A DNA stretch of 39,414 bases from a virus, in the IMG/VR virus record IMGVR_UViG_3300025011_000093, positions 1 to 39,414 of that record. One strand, written 5' to 3'. Of this stretch, positions 32,251 to 39,276 are shown piece after piece (positions within the stretch are counted from its first letter, which is position 1; every line of letters starts with the position of its first letter). A model generated the notes under the pieces. It was not told the origin of the DNA. It saw only the letters and a program-made list of their open reading frames with translations, and did no database searches. A program made the position numbers and the translations under genes.

Positions 32251-32520
32251 ATGGCAAAAATATATAAATTCCCTGCTGTTGCTGTTGTCGCTGTCAGTGA
32301 TAATGAATTTGAATTAACTCTTGATGATATACCTGATATACCTGATATAGATTATGCTCAAATGTTTAGAAATAAATCTACATGCTATAAGTGTGGTAAA
32401 TCACTAAATCTTAGTGACTATGCAAATACAATTTATAGTGTGAGAGAATCAACAGGATATAGTAATGAAGTCGAAATCTGTAGCGAATGTATATTGGGAT
32501 TTTTAGGAAATGCAATTTAA
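32251..32520 (+). CDS. Zinc-ribbon protein (89 aa)
   Basis: An N-terminal hydrophobic/acidic part with a repeated IPDIPDID stretch, then two CxxC knuckles, TCYKCGKS and ICSECILG, with a 30-residue spacing. This looks like a zinc ribbon. ATG 32251 has GGAG 9 bases before it, inside the previous gene. It could bind nucleic acid or a polymerase subunit; no family is recognised. Confidence 0.65.
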   Translation: MAKIYKFPAVAVVAVSDNEFELTLDDIPDIPDIDYAQMFRNKSTCYKCGKSLNLSDYANTIYSVRESTGYSNEVEICSECILGFLGNAI

Positions 32521-32527
32521 TAATCAA

Positions 32528-32562
32528 AAAACAACCAAGTGAAAATTATCTTGGTTGTTTTG
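32528..32562 (+). terminator. Rho-independent terminator
   Basis: AACAACCAAG (32530-32539) pairs perfectly with CTTGGTTGTT (32550-32559), followed by TTTGG. It ends the two-gene operon. Confidence 0.75.
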
Positions 32563-32945
32563 GTGTTTAAAGTTTGAATGAAACTGAGATTTTATCATGA
32601 TTTTCATTTTTCTAAATGCTTATAAATTAAGGGTTTAGAGCATGTGTCAATTTTTGGAAATTTTGATATTTTTGATGGATTTTTAAGATTGTAAAAATAA
32701 TTGTATTGACAAATTGGAAAAAATATGTTACAATAAAGTTGTATGGAAATTTATATATCTAATTATGAAAAGTATATATGAGTGACAAAATACAAATATA
32801 AAAATGCTTGACATGAAATTTTGAATATGTTACAATACGTTTAGAAGTATGAAAAAAAATAAAAATAATTTTATGGAACTTTTTTAAAATTTATGTGTCT
32901 AAGTAAGTAGGGAACAAATTATAAAACTAATTGGAGGAAGATATT
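32563..32945 (+). promoter_or_regulatory. Gene-free stretch with twin promoters
   Basis: No ORF. Two near-copies of one promoter occur 102 bases apart: TTGACA (32706-32711), 17 bases, TACAAT (32729-32734); and TTGACA (32808-32813), 17 bases, TACAAT (32831-32836). Both share TATGTTACAATA around the -10. GGTTTAGAGCATGTG (32632-32646) is nearly repeated at 37963-37977. The twin promoters should drive the replication region starting at 32946. Confidence 0.75.
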
Positions 32946-33209
32946 ATGAGTTATGAAAAAATGAAAAATGATTTAAAAATGCTTATCAAGAATAATGATG
33001 AAATTAAACAAGAATTAAAAATGTTTGAAAAATTATTTCAAAGGCAACGTATACTAATAGAACATGGACAACAAATTGATAGTATGTATGCAAAACAATT
33101 TGATTTTATGTATTCTATGCTATCACAAGAACAAAGAATTATATTACATCAAAAATTTAGCAATGAAAATGAATTGGTATTTGTAAAATCACAATTGTAT
33201 TTAAATTAA
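32946..33209 (+). CDS. Coiled-coil hypothetical protein (87 aa)
   Basis: Helical and rich in Gln, Met and Lys (MSYEKMKNDLKMLIKNNDEI, EQRIILHQKF), probably a coiled coil. GGAGG is 8 bases before ATG 32946. It is the first gene behind the twin promoters and stands just before an 18-bp inverted repeat and the origin, which suggests an accessory of replication or copy control. There is no DNA-binding motif. Confidence 0.6.
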   Translation: MSYEKMKNDLKMLIKNNDEIKQELKMFEKLFQRQRILIEHGQQIDSMYAKQFDFMYSMLSQEQRIILHQKFSNENELVFVKSQLYLN

Positions 33210-33211
33210 AT

Positions 33212-33271
33212 TTTTTACTAGCATACTACAAATTGTTAATATAATTGTGATTAGTAGTATGCTAGTAAAAA
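33212..33271. repeat. Perfect 18-bp inverted repeat
   Basis: TTTTTACTAGCATACTAC (33212-33229) and GTAGTATGCTAGTAAAAA (33254-33271) are exact reverse complements with a 24-base loop. T runs stand on the 5' side and A runs on the 3' side, so it is not a normal plus-strand terminator. Near the origin, it could be an operator, a cruciform or a secondary-strand origin. Confidence 0.8.
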
Positions 33272-33295
33272 TTAATAATGAGAAGGGATGGTATT

Positions 33296-33466
33296 ATGAA
33301 AACTACACAAGTAATTAGAAATTTTAATGATGCTAATTATTTATTAGACAAAGGACATAGAATATATTCTATTGATAGAGATAGGAGGGATAGGAGATAT
33401 TTAATATTTTATTTTGTGAACAATGAACAATTACAAAAAGATTTAAAGGATATTACACCAAAATAA
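33296..33466 (+). CDS. DUF5659-like small protein (56 aa)
   Basis: Starts MKTTQVIRNFNDANYLLDKG and includes GHRIYSIDRDRRDRRYLIFYF: the short helix, turn, two-strand plan of DUF5659-like proteins, which are common next to plasmid and phage replication genes. GAAGGGATGG is within 10 bases of ATG 33296. It lies just left of the iterons. A similar small gene stands on their right (33740). Function is unknown. Confidence 0.6.
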   Translation: MKTTQVIRNFNDANYLLDKGHRIYSIDRDRRDRRYLIFYFVNNEQLQKDLKDITPK

Positions 33467-33472
33467 AATTAA

Positions 33473-33605
33473 ATTCTCCTATACACAAAATGTGATATGA
33501 AAATCATCATATTTGACTTTTATAACACAAAATGTGTATAGGAGAATCAATTTTTATAACACAAAATGTGTACTGCATAATAAAATTACACAACACAAAA
33601 TGTGT
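33473..33605. repeat. Iterons: four spaced copies of the dyad ACACAAAATGTG(T)
   Basis: Copies start at 33483, 33525, 33559 and 33593 (spacing 42, 34, 34). Each is itself a dyad (ACACA-AAA-TGTGT). The first two also sit in a wider 15-bp inverted repeat, ATTCTCCTATACACA (33473-33487) with TGTGTATAGGAGAAT (33533-33547). Regular spacing upstream of a RepA-like gene is the signature of an iteron-controlled replication origin; the encoded initiator would bind here. Confidence 0.85.
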
Positions 33606-33618
33606 ATACTTCCAGAGT

Positions 33619-33686
33619 GTATAAAGAACTAAATAGTATAAAGAATAAAATAGTATAAAGAATAAAATAATATAAAGATATATTCA
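33619..33686. repeat. 17-bp tandem repeats, probable AT-rich part of the origin
   Basis: Four consecutive 17-bp units: 33619-33635, 33636-33652, 33653-33669 and 33670-33686 (last degenerate). The consensus is GTATAAAGAATAAAATA; the second and third are identical. Together with the dyad iterons to the left and the initiator gene to the right, this looks like the duplex-opening or second binding array of a plasmid origin. The following ATTGCTAAAGCAAT is a small hairpin. Confidence 0.85.
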
Positions 33687-33739
33687 TAATTGCTAAAGCA
33701 ATCATTTTATGATTTATAAATAAAATTAGGAGGATAATT

Positions 33740-33928
33740 ATGAAAGATGATAATAATAATTATCGTGTGATATATAAAAAATATTTAGCTGATGCTTTAT
33801 CATTTTTAGGATTTAGATATTACAAATATAATGATGATAAAGGTACAGGATATTCATTTGTTAAATCAGATAAATTTATCAATGCTTTGAATGAGTTATT
33901 AGAATTAAAAAATAAATATAATAAATAA
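33740..33928 (+). CDS. DUF5659-like small protein (62 aa) preceding rep
   Basis: Starts MKDDNNNYRVIYKKYLADAL; the core FLGFRYYKYNDDKGTGYSF followed by a helix (KFINALNELLELKNKYN) is seen in small proteins next to phage and plasmid replication genes. AGGAGG lies 6 bases before ATG 33740. The rep gene follows after 15 bases. It might modulate the initiator or copy number; its true role is unknown. Confidence 0.65.
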   Translation: MKDDNNNYRVIYKKYLADALSFLGFRYYKYNDDKGTGYSFVKSDKFINALNELLELKNKYNK

Positions 33929-33943
33929 ATGGAGGTTATAATT

Positions 33944-35218
33944 ATGAGTGAGAATTTAGAGAAAAAAGAAAAAAGTTTTATTATTTTACCACATAGTTGT
34001 TATGATAGTAAGGATATAAGTAATGAAGAATTAACTATACTTGCTTTATTACATAGAAATTTTAATAATGCTACTTCAAGAAGTATATGTTCTATTAAAA
34101 TGTTAATTGATTATATGCGTAAAGATAGCAGAATAGATAGAACAATAGTTAAAACTATTAAAGAAGCAATTAAATCTTTAATGAGTAAAAAATATAAATA
34201 TAAATATAAAGATATAAAAGATAAAAAAGATTATATCATAGAAGAATTTTATATTACTGAATTAAGAGATATTTATTATAATTTAATTACAATTGATGAT
34301 ATTAAAAATATAGATTTTATATTTTACATTGGATTAACTAAACCTAAAAATCAATTTATTCAGATTGATAATATTGATATTGATAAAATATTTGAACATA
34401 TAAAAGGTGTAAGTTTAAATAAATTTGCTTTGGTTAGATATTATATTGCTTGTAGAAGAGTAATGCAAAATGAAGCAAATTTTGGATTTATTACTCAAAG
34501 TAAATTAAAATCATTAATAACTGATTCTAAAAGTATTCAAAGATATAATAAGATACTCCAAGATGATTTAAATTTAATTAGATATTGCAATGATTATCTT
34601 ACTCCTGATAAACATTATTGTAGTACATTTGTTGGTTTATATGAGGATGAAAAATCATTTAATAGTCAAGTAAAATATATAGTTGATGCACAAGGATTAA
34701 TACCAACAGATAAAACTAAATCTAATCAAAAGAGAAGTACAAAACAAAAGATTAATGGTTTAACTAAAAAAGAATTAGAAAATAATTTGCTCAAAGAAGA
34801 AATTGAAAAATTAAAAGCAGAAAACGAAAAATATAAAGAATTGCAATATAAAGAAAGCAAAAAGGATAAAAAGAAAAGAATAGAAAAAGAAGATGCAGAA
34901 ATAGTTGAAGGTATTAATGATTTATATGGTGCTAATCAATATGAAGAAGAAGAAGAACAAATGAATCCTGATGATATTGTTCCTGAAAGTTTAAAAATAA
35001 CTCAAGAATATTTACAAAAGCAAGAACAAAATGATGAATTAGATATTTGGGATAATGATGAAATTGATATTAATAGTATTTGGGGAGAAGAAAAAGTAGA
35101 AGCAAAAAAATGTATTATTTGCAAAGAATACTATACTGAAGTTACTGATGTAGATGATTGGTGTCAAAGTTGTATTGATGAAAATAGAATTGTCAAAAGG
35201 TATCGTGGAAAATTTTAA
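33944..35218 (+). CDS. RepA-like plasmid replication initiator with C-terminal zinc ribbon (424 aa)
   Basis: Residues about 10-230 resemble the winged-helix initiators of Gram-positive plasmids and phages: FIILPHSCYDSKDISNEELT, then a helical wHTH (SICSIKMLIDYMRK) and a second domain with FALVRYYIACRRV and SKSIQRYNKILQDDL. A charged coiled coil and an acidic linker follow. The end is a zinc ribbon (C390xxC393, C407xxC410). It should bind the iterons and recruit host replication proteins. GGAGG is 8 bases before ATG 33944. The position, directly right of two repeat arrays and left of the RNA polymerase gene, supports the role. The zinc ribbon on an initiator is unusual. Confidence 0.75.
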   Translation: MSENLEKKEKSFIILPHSCYDSKDISNEELTILALLHRNFNNATSRSICSIKMLIDYMRKDSRIDRTIVKTIKEAIKSLMSKKYKYKYKDIKDKKDYIIEEFYITELRDIYYNLITIDDIKNIDFIFYIGLTKPKNQFIQIDNIDIDKIFEHIKGVSLNKFALVRYYIACRRVMQNEANFGFITQSKLKSLITDSKSIQRYNKILQDDLNLIRYCNDYLTPDKHYCSTFVGLYEDEKSFNSQVKYIVDAQGLIPTDKTKSNQKRSTKQKINGLTKKELENNLLKEEIEKLKAENEKYKELQYKESKKDKKKRIEKEDAEIVEGINDLYGANQYEEEEEQMNPDDIVPESLKITQEYLQKQEQNDELDIWDNDEIDINSIWGEEKVEAKKCIICKEYYTEVTDVDDWCQSCIDENRIVKRYRGKF

Positions 35219-35255
35219 ATAAAAAATAAAATGACGAAGGGATGATGATTATATT

Positions 35256-37892
35256 ATGAAAAAAGAAAATAAAAATAATAATGTTTATATTATGTCTATT
35301 GAAGGTGCAGATTTATATGAGAATATGAATAGAGAGAATTATATTATTGATGAAAATGGTAAAATAGTCACAGAGAAAAAAGAATTACATACTTCATTTG
35401 TTGGTATGTTTCCTCATTCTTCAGAATTAGTAAAATTAAAGGAAACAGGACTTAAAACATTTGATAGCAAAAGATATAATAAAGTAATGACAAATGATAT
35501 AATAAATGTGAAATTCAGGAAAGGTATTAAATCAGGAAAAGACATAGCAAAATCAATAAAAAAGAAAAATAAAGAGGATATTAGAATTGAATTCTTCAAA
35601 AGTAAAGATGATTGGGAAAGTATTAGTATTGACGATTTAAGAGAAAAATTATATGTAGATGGATTTGAATTAGAAATTGAAGGTAAAAAAGTAAGGTATA
35701 CTGTTTACAAACGGAGTAGTGCAAAAAGTCGCACTTCTCAGGTACTTTTTATAAAGGAATCAATGAGATATGAAATGATTAAATGGGCAAGGTTAGGAAT
35801 GAATTTAGATGATAGAGATGATTGTGATTTCCCTTCATTATTAGCCTATGAAAGTTTAGTTTCTTCAAGTGTAGATTATTTTATTAAAATTAATCCTGAT
35901 AATATTCTTATTGTTGATGATGTTAAATCTATATTTCCTATTGATTGTAATGTAGTTGAGAAGGATGAAGAAGGTAAGTTAGTTAGTAATCCAGTAGATA
36001 ACTATATGATGGAAAATGATATTTTTGATGGTGAAGGTTTGCTACAATTGGAATATTTTCCAGAAGGTAAAACAATGCAATTATTACGTCAACATATGGC
36101 AAAATGTTGTGCTTTTGCATGTGATATTCAAAAGTTTCTTAGAGATAATTGTCCTGATGATATTGATTTTGACACATGGAAAATAAATAATATGTTCAAT
36201 GAACCAATGTTAGCTAGTGAAATACATATGATATTAACTCCTGCATCATTGAAAGCCTTAAAATTTTCTGATATAAAAGGTAGTAAACCTAAAATGTGGA
36301 AACATTGGAAAGAAAAAGTTAAAAAAGAAAATAATCAATTTGGTGTTGTTAAATATGATAAAGAATCAAAAAGAGGTAGAGATTATGAAGATAATATTTT
36401 ACAACAGACTTCATACCAGATGCTAAACAGTATGCCTATCTCATATAGTGATATGAAAGATTTAAGTTTCTTTGAATGTGAATATGTAATGGAATTAAAA
36501 AATAATGATGATACATATATTGAATATTTAAAGCAAAATGCAAATAATATAAATTGCAACAATATGTTAGTTGATTTATATATGAAGAATAAGAATATAG
36601 TTAATTTAGATTTATTCAAAAACAAAAGAACAAAAGATATTCATAATTATGTAAATCACGTTAAAAAAGGTAAAATTAGACTGAATGGTGATTACTGTAC
36701 AATCCTTGGAAACGGTAAGGAATTATTATATCATGCTATAAGACAACTACCAGTTGAAAAAGGTATCCTTAATTTTAAGGAATGGGAAAGTAAAATGATA
36801 TTAAAGGATAATGAAATTTATACTACATTGCATGATTTTAATTGTGAATATGTTGGCTTTAGAAATCCACATACTGCTCAATCTAATGTATTGATAGTGA
36901 AAAATAAGAAAGTTAAATTCATTGAAGATTATTTTGTAATGAGTGATAATATCATTTATGTAAATTCTATAAACTTCCCTATTTGTCGAATCTTATCAGG
37001 TCAAGACCTTGATAGTGATAATTTAGTATTATTTTCCAATTGTAAATTATTAGAATTAGCAAGAAAATGTTACATAAAAAGTGATGAATCAAATTATCGT
37101 GTTTGTGTAAATAATGTAGCTAAATCTCCTGTACCATATGCAGTAAATTCTAGTGACCATGCTAAGATTGACAATATCCTTGCAAAATCACAATTCAATA
37201 TAGGCACAGTAGTTAATTTAGGAGCACTATTTTTAAGTGAGTATTGGCATAGGATTAAAAATAAAAATAATAAAGACTTAGATAAGTTATTAAATTGTAT
37301 AGATATTTGTACAATTTTGTCAGAGATATCTATAGATAGTGCTAAGAGGTTATATGATATTGATATATCAGAACAAATTAAATATTTATATGATAGTGGA
37401 TTGTTACGCAAAGAAAAACCTGATTTCTTTAAATATGTATCACAAAATGAAAAAATAACTACTAAACATTATGATACAGCTATGGATTATTTGTTTGATG
37501 CAATGGATAATTTACCTGATGCAAAATGGAAAAATACTATCACTATGAATAATAGTAAACTTTTAAAAGATGTAGATACAAGTAAAGCAAAAGATAGACA
37601 AGTAAAAGGTATTATTGAAAATGTTGTAAAAATGTCAAATTCTATTAAAGCAATTGAAGCAACATATAAACTTATGGAAAAGTATAGTAAAATAGATAAG
37701 AAAGAAAAATATAATTCTATTGATGATGTTATATCTGATGGAATGTATCAAGTAAAAAAATACAAGGTTAAAATTGAAACAGTTGTAAAAATATTGCTAA
37801 GTGATGAATTTGAAGAATGTCAAAGAAAATTAGATTTATTAAATGCTCTTTACAAAGGACACAAAGAAAACTTTTTGCAAGCATTTAAATAA
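35256..37892 (+). CDS. Single-chain two-barrel RNA polymerase, RdRp/YonO-like (878 aa)
   Basis: A protein with the signature order of eukaryotic-type RNA-dependent RNA polymerases and YonO-like phage RNA polymerases. FDGEGLLQ (258-261 for DGEG) matches the conserved DGxG; QLLRQHMAKCCAF with K283 follows. FRNPHTAQSN (536-544) corresponds to the RNPCLHPGD region. SGQDLDSDNLVLF contains the catalytic metal triad D584-x-D586-x-D588. The usual glycine of DxDGD is replaced by Ser. The spacing of about 50 residues between the last two motifs also fits. It would make RNA from the phage DNA (late transcription) or primers near the origin. ATG 35256; ribosome site AAGGG about 14 bases away. Confidence 0.8.
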   Translation: MKKENKNNNVYIMSIEGADLYENMNRENYIIDENGKIVTEKKELHTSFVGMFPHSSELVKLKETGLKTFDSKRYNKVMTNDIINVKFRKGIKSGKDIAKSIKKKNKEDIRIEFFKSKDDWESISIDDLREKLYVDGFELEIEGKKVRYTVYKRSSAKSRTSQVLFIKESMRYEMIKWARLGMNLDDRDDCDFPSLLAYESLVSSSVDYFIKINPDNILIVDDVKSIFPIDCNVVEKDEEGKLVSNPVDNYMMENDIFDGEGLLQLEYFPEGKTMQLLRQHMAKCCAFACDIQKFLRDNCPDDIDFDTWKINNMFNEPMLASEIHMILTPASLKALKFSDIKGSKPKMWKHWKEKVKKENNQFGVVKYDKESKRGRDYEDNILQQTSYQMLNSMPISYSDMKDLSFFECEYVMELKNNDDTYIEYLKQNANNINCNNMLVDLYMKNKNIVNLDLFKNKRTKDIHNYVNHVKKGKIRLNGDYCTILGNGKELLYHAIRQLPVEKGILNFKEWESKMILKDNEIYTTLHDFNCEYVGFRNPHTAQSNVLIVKNKKVKFIEDYFVMSDNIIYVNSINFPICRILSGQDLDSDNLVLFSNCKLLELARKCYIKSDESNYRVCVNNVAKSPVPYAVNSSDHAKIDNILAKSQFNIGTVVNLGALFLSEYWHRIKNKNNKDLDKLLNCIDICTILSEISIDSAKRLYDIDISEQIKYLYDSGLLRKEKPDFFKYVSQNEKITTKHYDTAMDYLFDAMDNLPDAKWKNTITMNNSKLLKDVDTSKAKDRQVKGIIENVVKMSNSIKAIEATYKLMEKYSKIDKKEKYNSIDDVISDGMYQVKKYKVKIETVVKILLSDEFEECQRKLDLLNALYKGHKENFLQAFK

Positions 37893-37904
37893 TACCTGAA
37901 AAAA

Positions 37905-37944
37905 ATTGGATATATTTACACATTGGTGGAAAAATATATCCAAT
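37905..37944. terminator. 13-bp inverted repeat after the polymerase gene
   Basis: ATTGGATATATTT (37905-37917) and AAATATATCCAAT (37932-37944) are exact reverse complements. On the minus strand a T run follows; on the plus strand only a T-rich stretch (TATTATTTTA). Probably a terminator for the replication operon. Confidence 0.6.
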
Positions 37945-38000
37945 AAAGTATTATTTTATAATGGTTTAGAGCATATGAAATTGATTCTTAAAAGGAATAG

Positions 38001-38074
38001 GAGAAAGGTGTAAGGGATTGTGTACACGTTTATTCCGTACAAAAGGCTATATGCTTAGTAGTAACACCTTTCTC
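38001..38074 (+). promoter_or_regulatory. 74-base structured leader element
   Basis: GAGAAAGGTGT (38001-38011) pairs perfectly with ACACCTTTCTC (38064-38074), enclosing 52 bases with a GTAC...GTAC pairing and the palindrome GTGTACAC. It is the length of a tRNA but has no T-arm or anticodon-arm pattern. It lies 27 bases upstream of the start of the 170-aa gene. The 5' arm looks like a ribosome site that would be hidden in the stem. It may be a translation or termination control. Confidence 0.45.
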
Positions 38075-38101
38075 AATAAATTTAAACAGGAGGAATTTAA
38101 T

Positions 38102-38614
38102 ATGATTAATAAGAAAATTGAAGAATTAAAAGGTAGGAATGATTTAAATGATAGTGAAAAGGGTTTTTTAGGTTTATTAGAAAAGTTTGTTTATTTTGAT
38201 TGTGATTATGATAAAACAATTAGACATCATTTATTTAATACTTTAAAATTTAATCCTAATGAATTTACTGAGTATGAAATAAAGGAACAAGAATTTGAGT
38301 TGAAAAAACATATTCAAAAATTGCAAGGAATTATACCAGAAAAAATAGTATTTGATGAAGATTATTTTAAACCAGTTGAAAATAAAACTAAGAAAATAGA
38401 TATGGTAAAATATTATCAAATTAAACATTATATGAATGATAAAGAATTAGAAATGTTTACAATTTTACGTGATTTTGATTTTGATTTTGAAAGGACAGTT
38501 AAATATTATTTTACTCATATGTTGAAAAAAGATTTAAATGAAATTTATCCTGGAACTATAGAAAAGTCTATTAATAAATTAAAAGAAGAATTTGATTTTT
38601 TAATAGGAGGATGA
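38102..38614 (+). CDS. Internally duplicated helical protein (170 aa)
   Basis: Two related halves are visible: FVYFDCDYDKTIRHHLFNTL with a following helix (about 28-78), and FDFDFERTVKYYFTHML with a following helix (about 119-165). Both have F-D-x-D-[YF]-[DE]-[KR]-T-[IV] and the same downstream helical pattern, so the gene arose by duplication. GGAGG is 8 bases before ATG 38102; the longer open frame to 38018 covers the structured leader and is not used. Function unknown. Confidence 0.65.
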   Translation: MINKKIEELKGRNDLNDSEKGFLGLLEKFVYFDCDYDKTIRHHLFNTLKFNPNEFTEYEIKEQEFELKKHIQKLQGIIPEKIVFDEDYFKPVENKTKKIDMVKYYQIKHYMNDKELEMFTILRDFDFDFERTVKYYFTHMLKKDLNEIYPGTIEKSINKLKEEFDFLIGG

Positions 38615-38615
38615 T

Positions 38616-38981
38616 ATGAAAATATTAGAATATTTTGGATTTGGCAAGAAGGATAAAATAATTGAAAAATTGAATCAAAAGCAAAAAGAATTAGAAGTAT
38701 ACATGTTAATTAACAATAATTGTATATTAGTTAATAATTATATTTTACAATCAATGATGAAAGATAATAGTAAAATATTGGAAGAACATGATAAGATAAC
38801 AGAAATTTGTATAGAAGTAAAAAATAATATTGATAAATTAGTAGTAGAATGTCAAGAAACAAGAGAAATTAATGAAGATGAAAAATTTAACTTACAAATA
38901 TTCAGAAAGAAATTAAATGGCAATATGACAGAAGAAGAAAAAGATAAAATGATGCAGGATTATAAGGATGGTAAGTGGTGA
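38616..38981 (+). CDS. Coiled-coil protein (121 aa)
   Basis: Starts MKILEYFGFGKKDKIIEKLN, then a long helix with heptads (KQKELEVYMLINNN, ILEEHDKITEICIEVKNNIDKL), and an acidic helical tail (NMTEEEKDKMMQDYKDGKW). GGAGG is 5 bases before ATG 38616, and the gene follows the 170-aa gene by one base. No family is recognised. It is the last gene before the non-coding junction. Confidence 0.65.
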   Translation: MKILEYFGFGKKDKIIEKLNQKQKELEVYMLINNNCILVNNYILQSMMKDNSKILEEHDKITEICIEVKNNIDKLVVECQETREINEDEKFNLQIFRKKLNGNMTEEEKDKMMQDYKDGKW

Positions 38982-39276
38982 AATAAGCTAAAAATTAATT
39001 ATTTTTAATTATGTCTATAAAGTATTAATATTAGTAGGTTTATAGTAGTTTTTGCTATGCGTAAAAATGCGAAATTTTAAGGCTAGATTAAGAGATAATT
39101 TTTAAAAGGTATAAGTTTAGGTAGAGATAATTTAAGTGTCTTATTTAGGCTTAAATTTGCGTTTAAAAGACCAGTGGAAAGGGTGGTTAGATTTAGCCAT
39201 CCTGTAGCTGTGGAGAGGGTGGACAGATTTTGGCTAATTTAGAGGTAAATTTTAATCAAAAGTATTGTTATTGTTA
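38982..39276. other. 295-base non-coding junction region with G-rich repeats
   Basis: No gene with a ribosome site. TAAAAAT/ATTTTTA forms a hairpin near 38988-39008. Two imperfect direct repeats of 25 bases (39174-39198 and 39210-39234, 20 of 25 identical) share GTGGA-AGGGTGG-AGATTT. GGGTGGTTA, loop GATT, TAGCCATCC (39181-39202) forms a 9-bp stem. The G-rich island contrasts with the AT-rich genome. It leads into the terminal repeat and the early genes, so it could be a leader RNA, a packaging site or a second origin element. Confidence 0.5.
39174..39234. repeat. Imperfect 25-base direct repeat, G-rich
   Basis: Copy 1 is 39174-39198 and copy 2 is 39210-39234; 20 of 25 positions match. Both have GTGGA, AGGGTGG and AGATTT blocks. 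The repeats cover the 9-bp hairpin at 39181-39202. One frame through both would read VERVVRF and VERVDRF, but it lacks a start, so a DNA or RNA role is more likely. Confidence 0.7.

Noticed and set aside
33619-33686. CRISPR array
   Set aside because: Units are directly tandem with no spacers and lie at a rep gene; origin repeats explain them.
38001-38074. A tRNA gene of 74 bases
   Set aside because: The outer helix has 11 pairs instead of 7, and no T-arm, T-loop motif or anticodon arm can be drawn.
39100-39236. Coding frame with VERVVRF / VERVDRF over the G-rich repeats
   Set aside because: No start codon with a ribosome site, and codon use (GTG, AGG, CAT) is unlike the rest of the genome.
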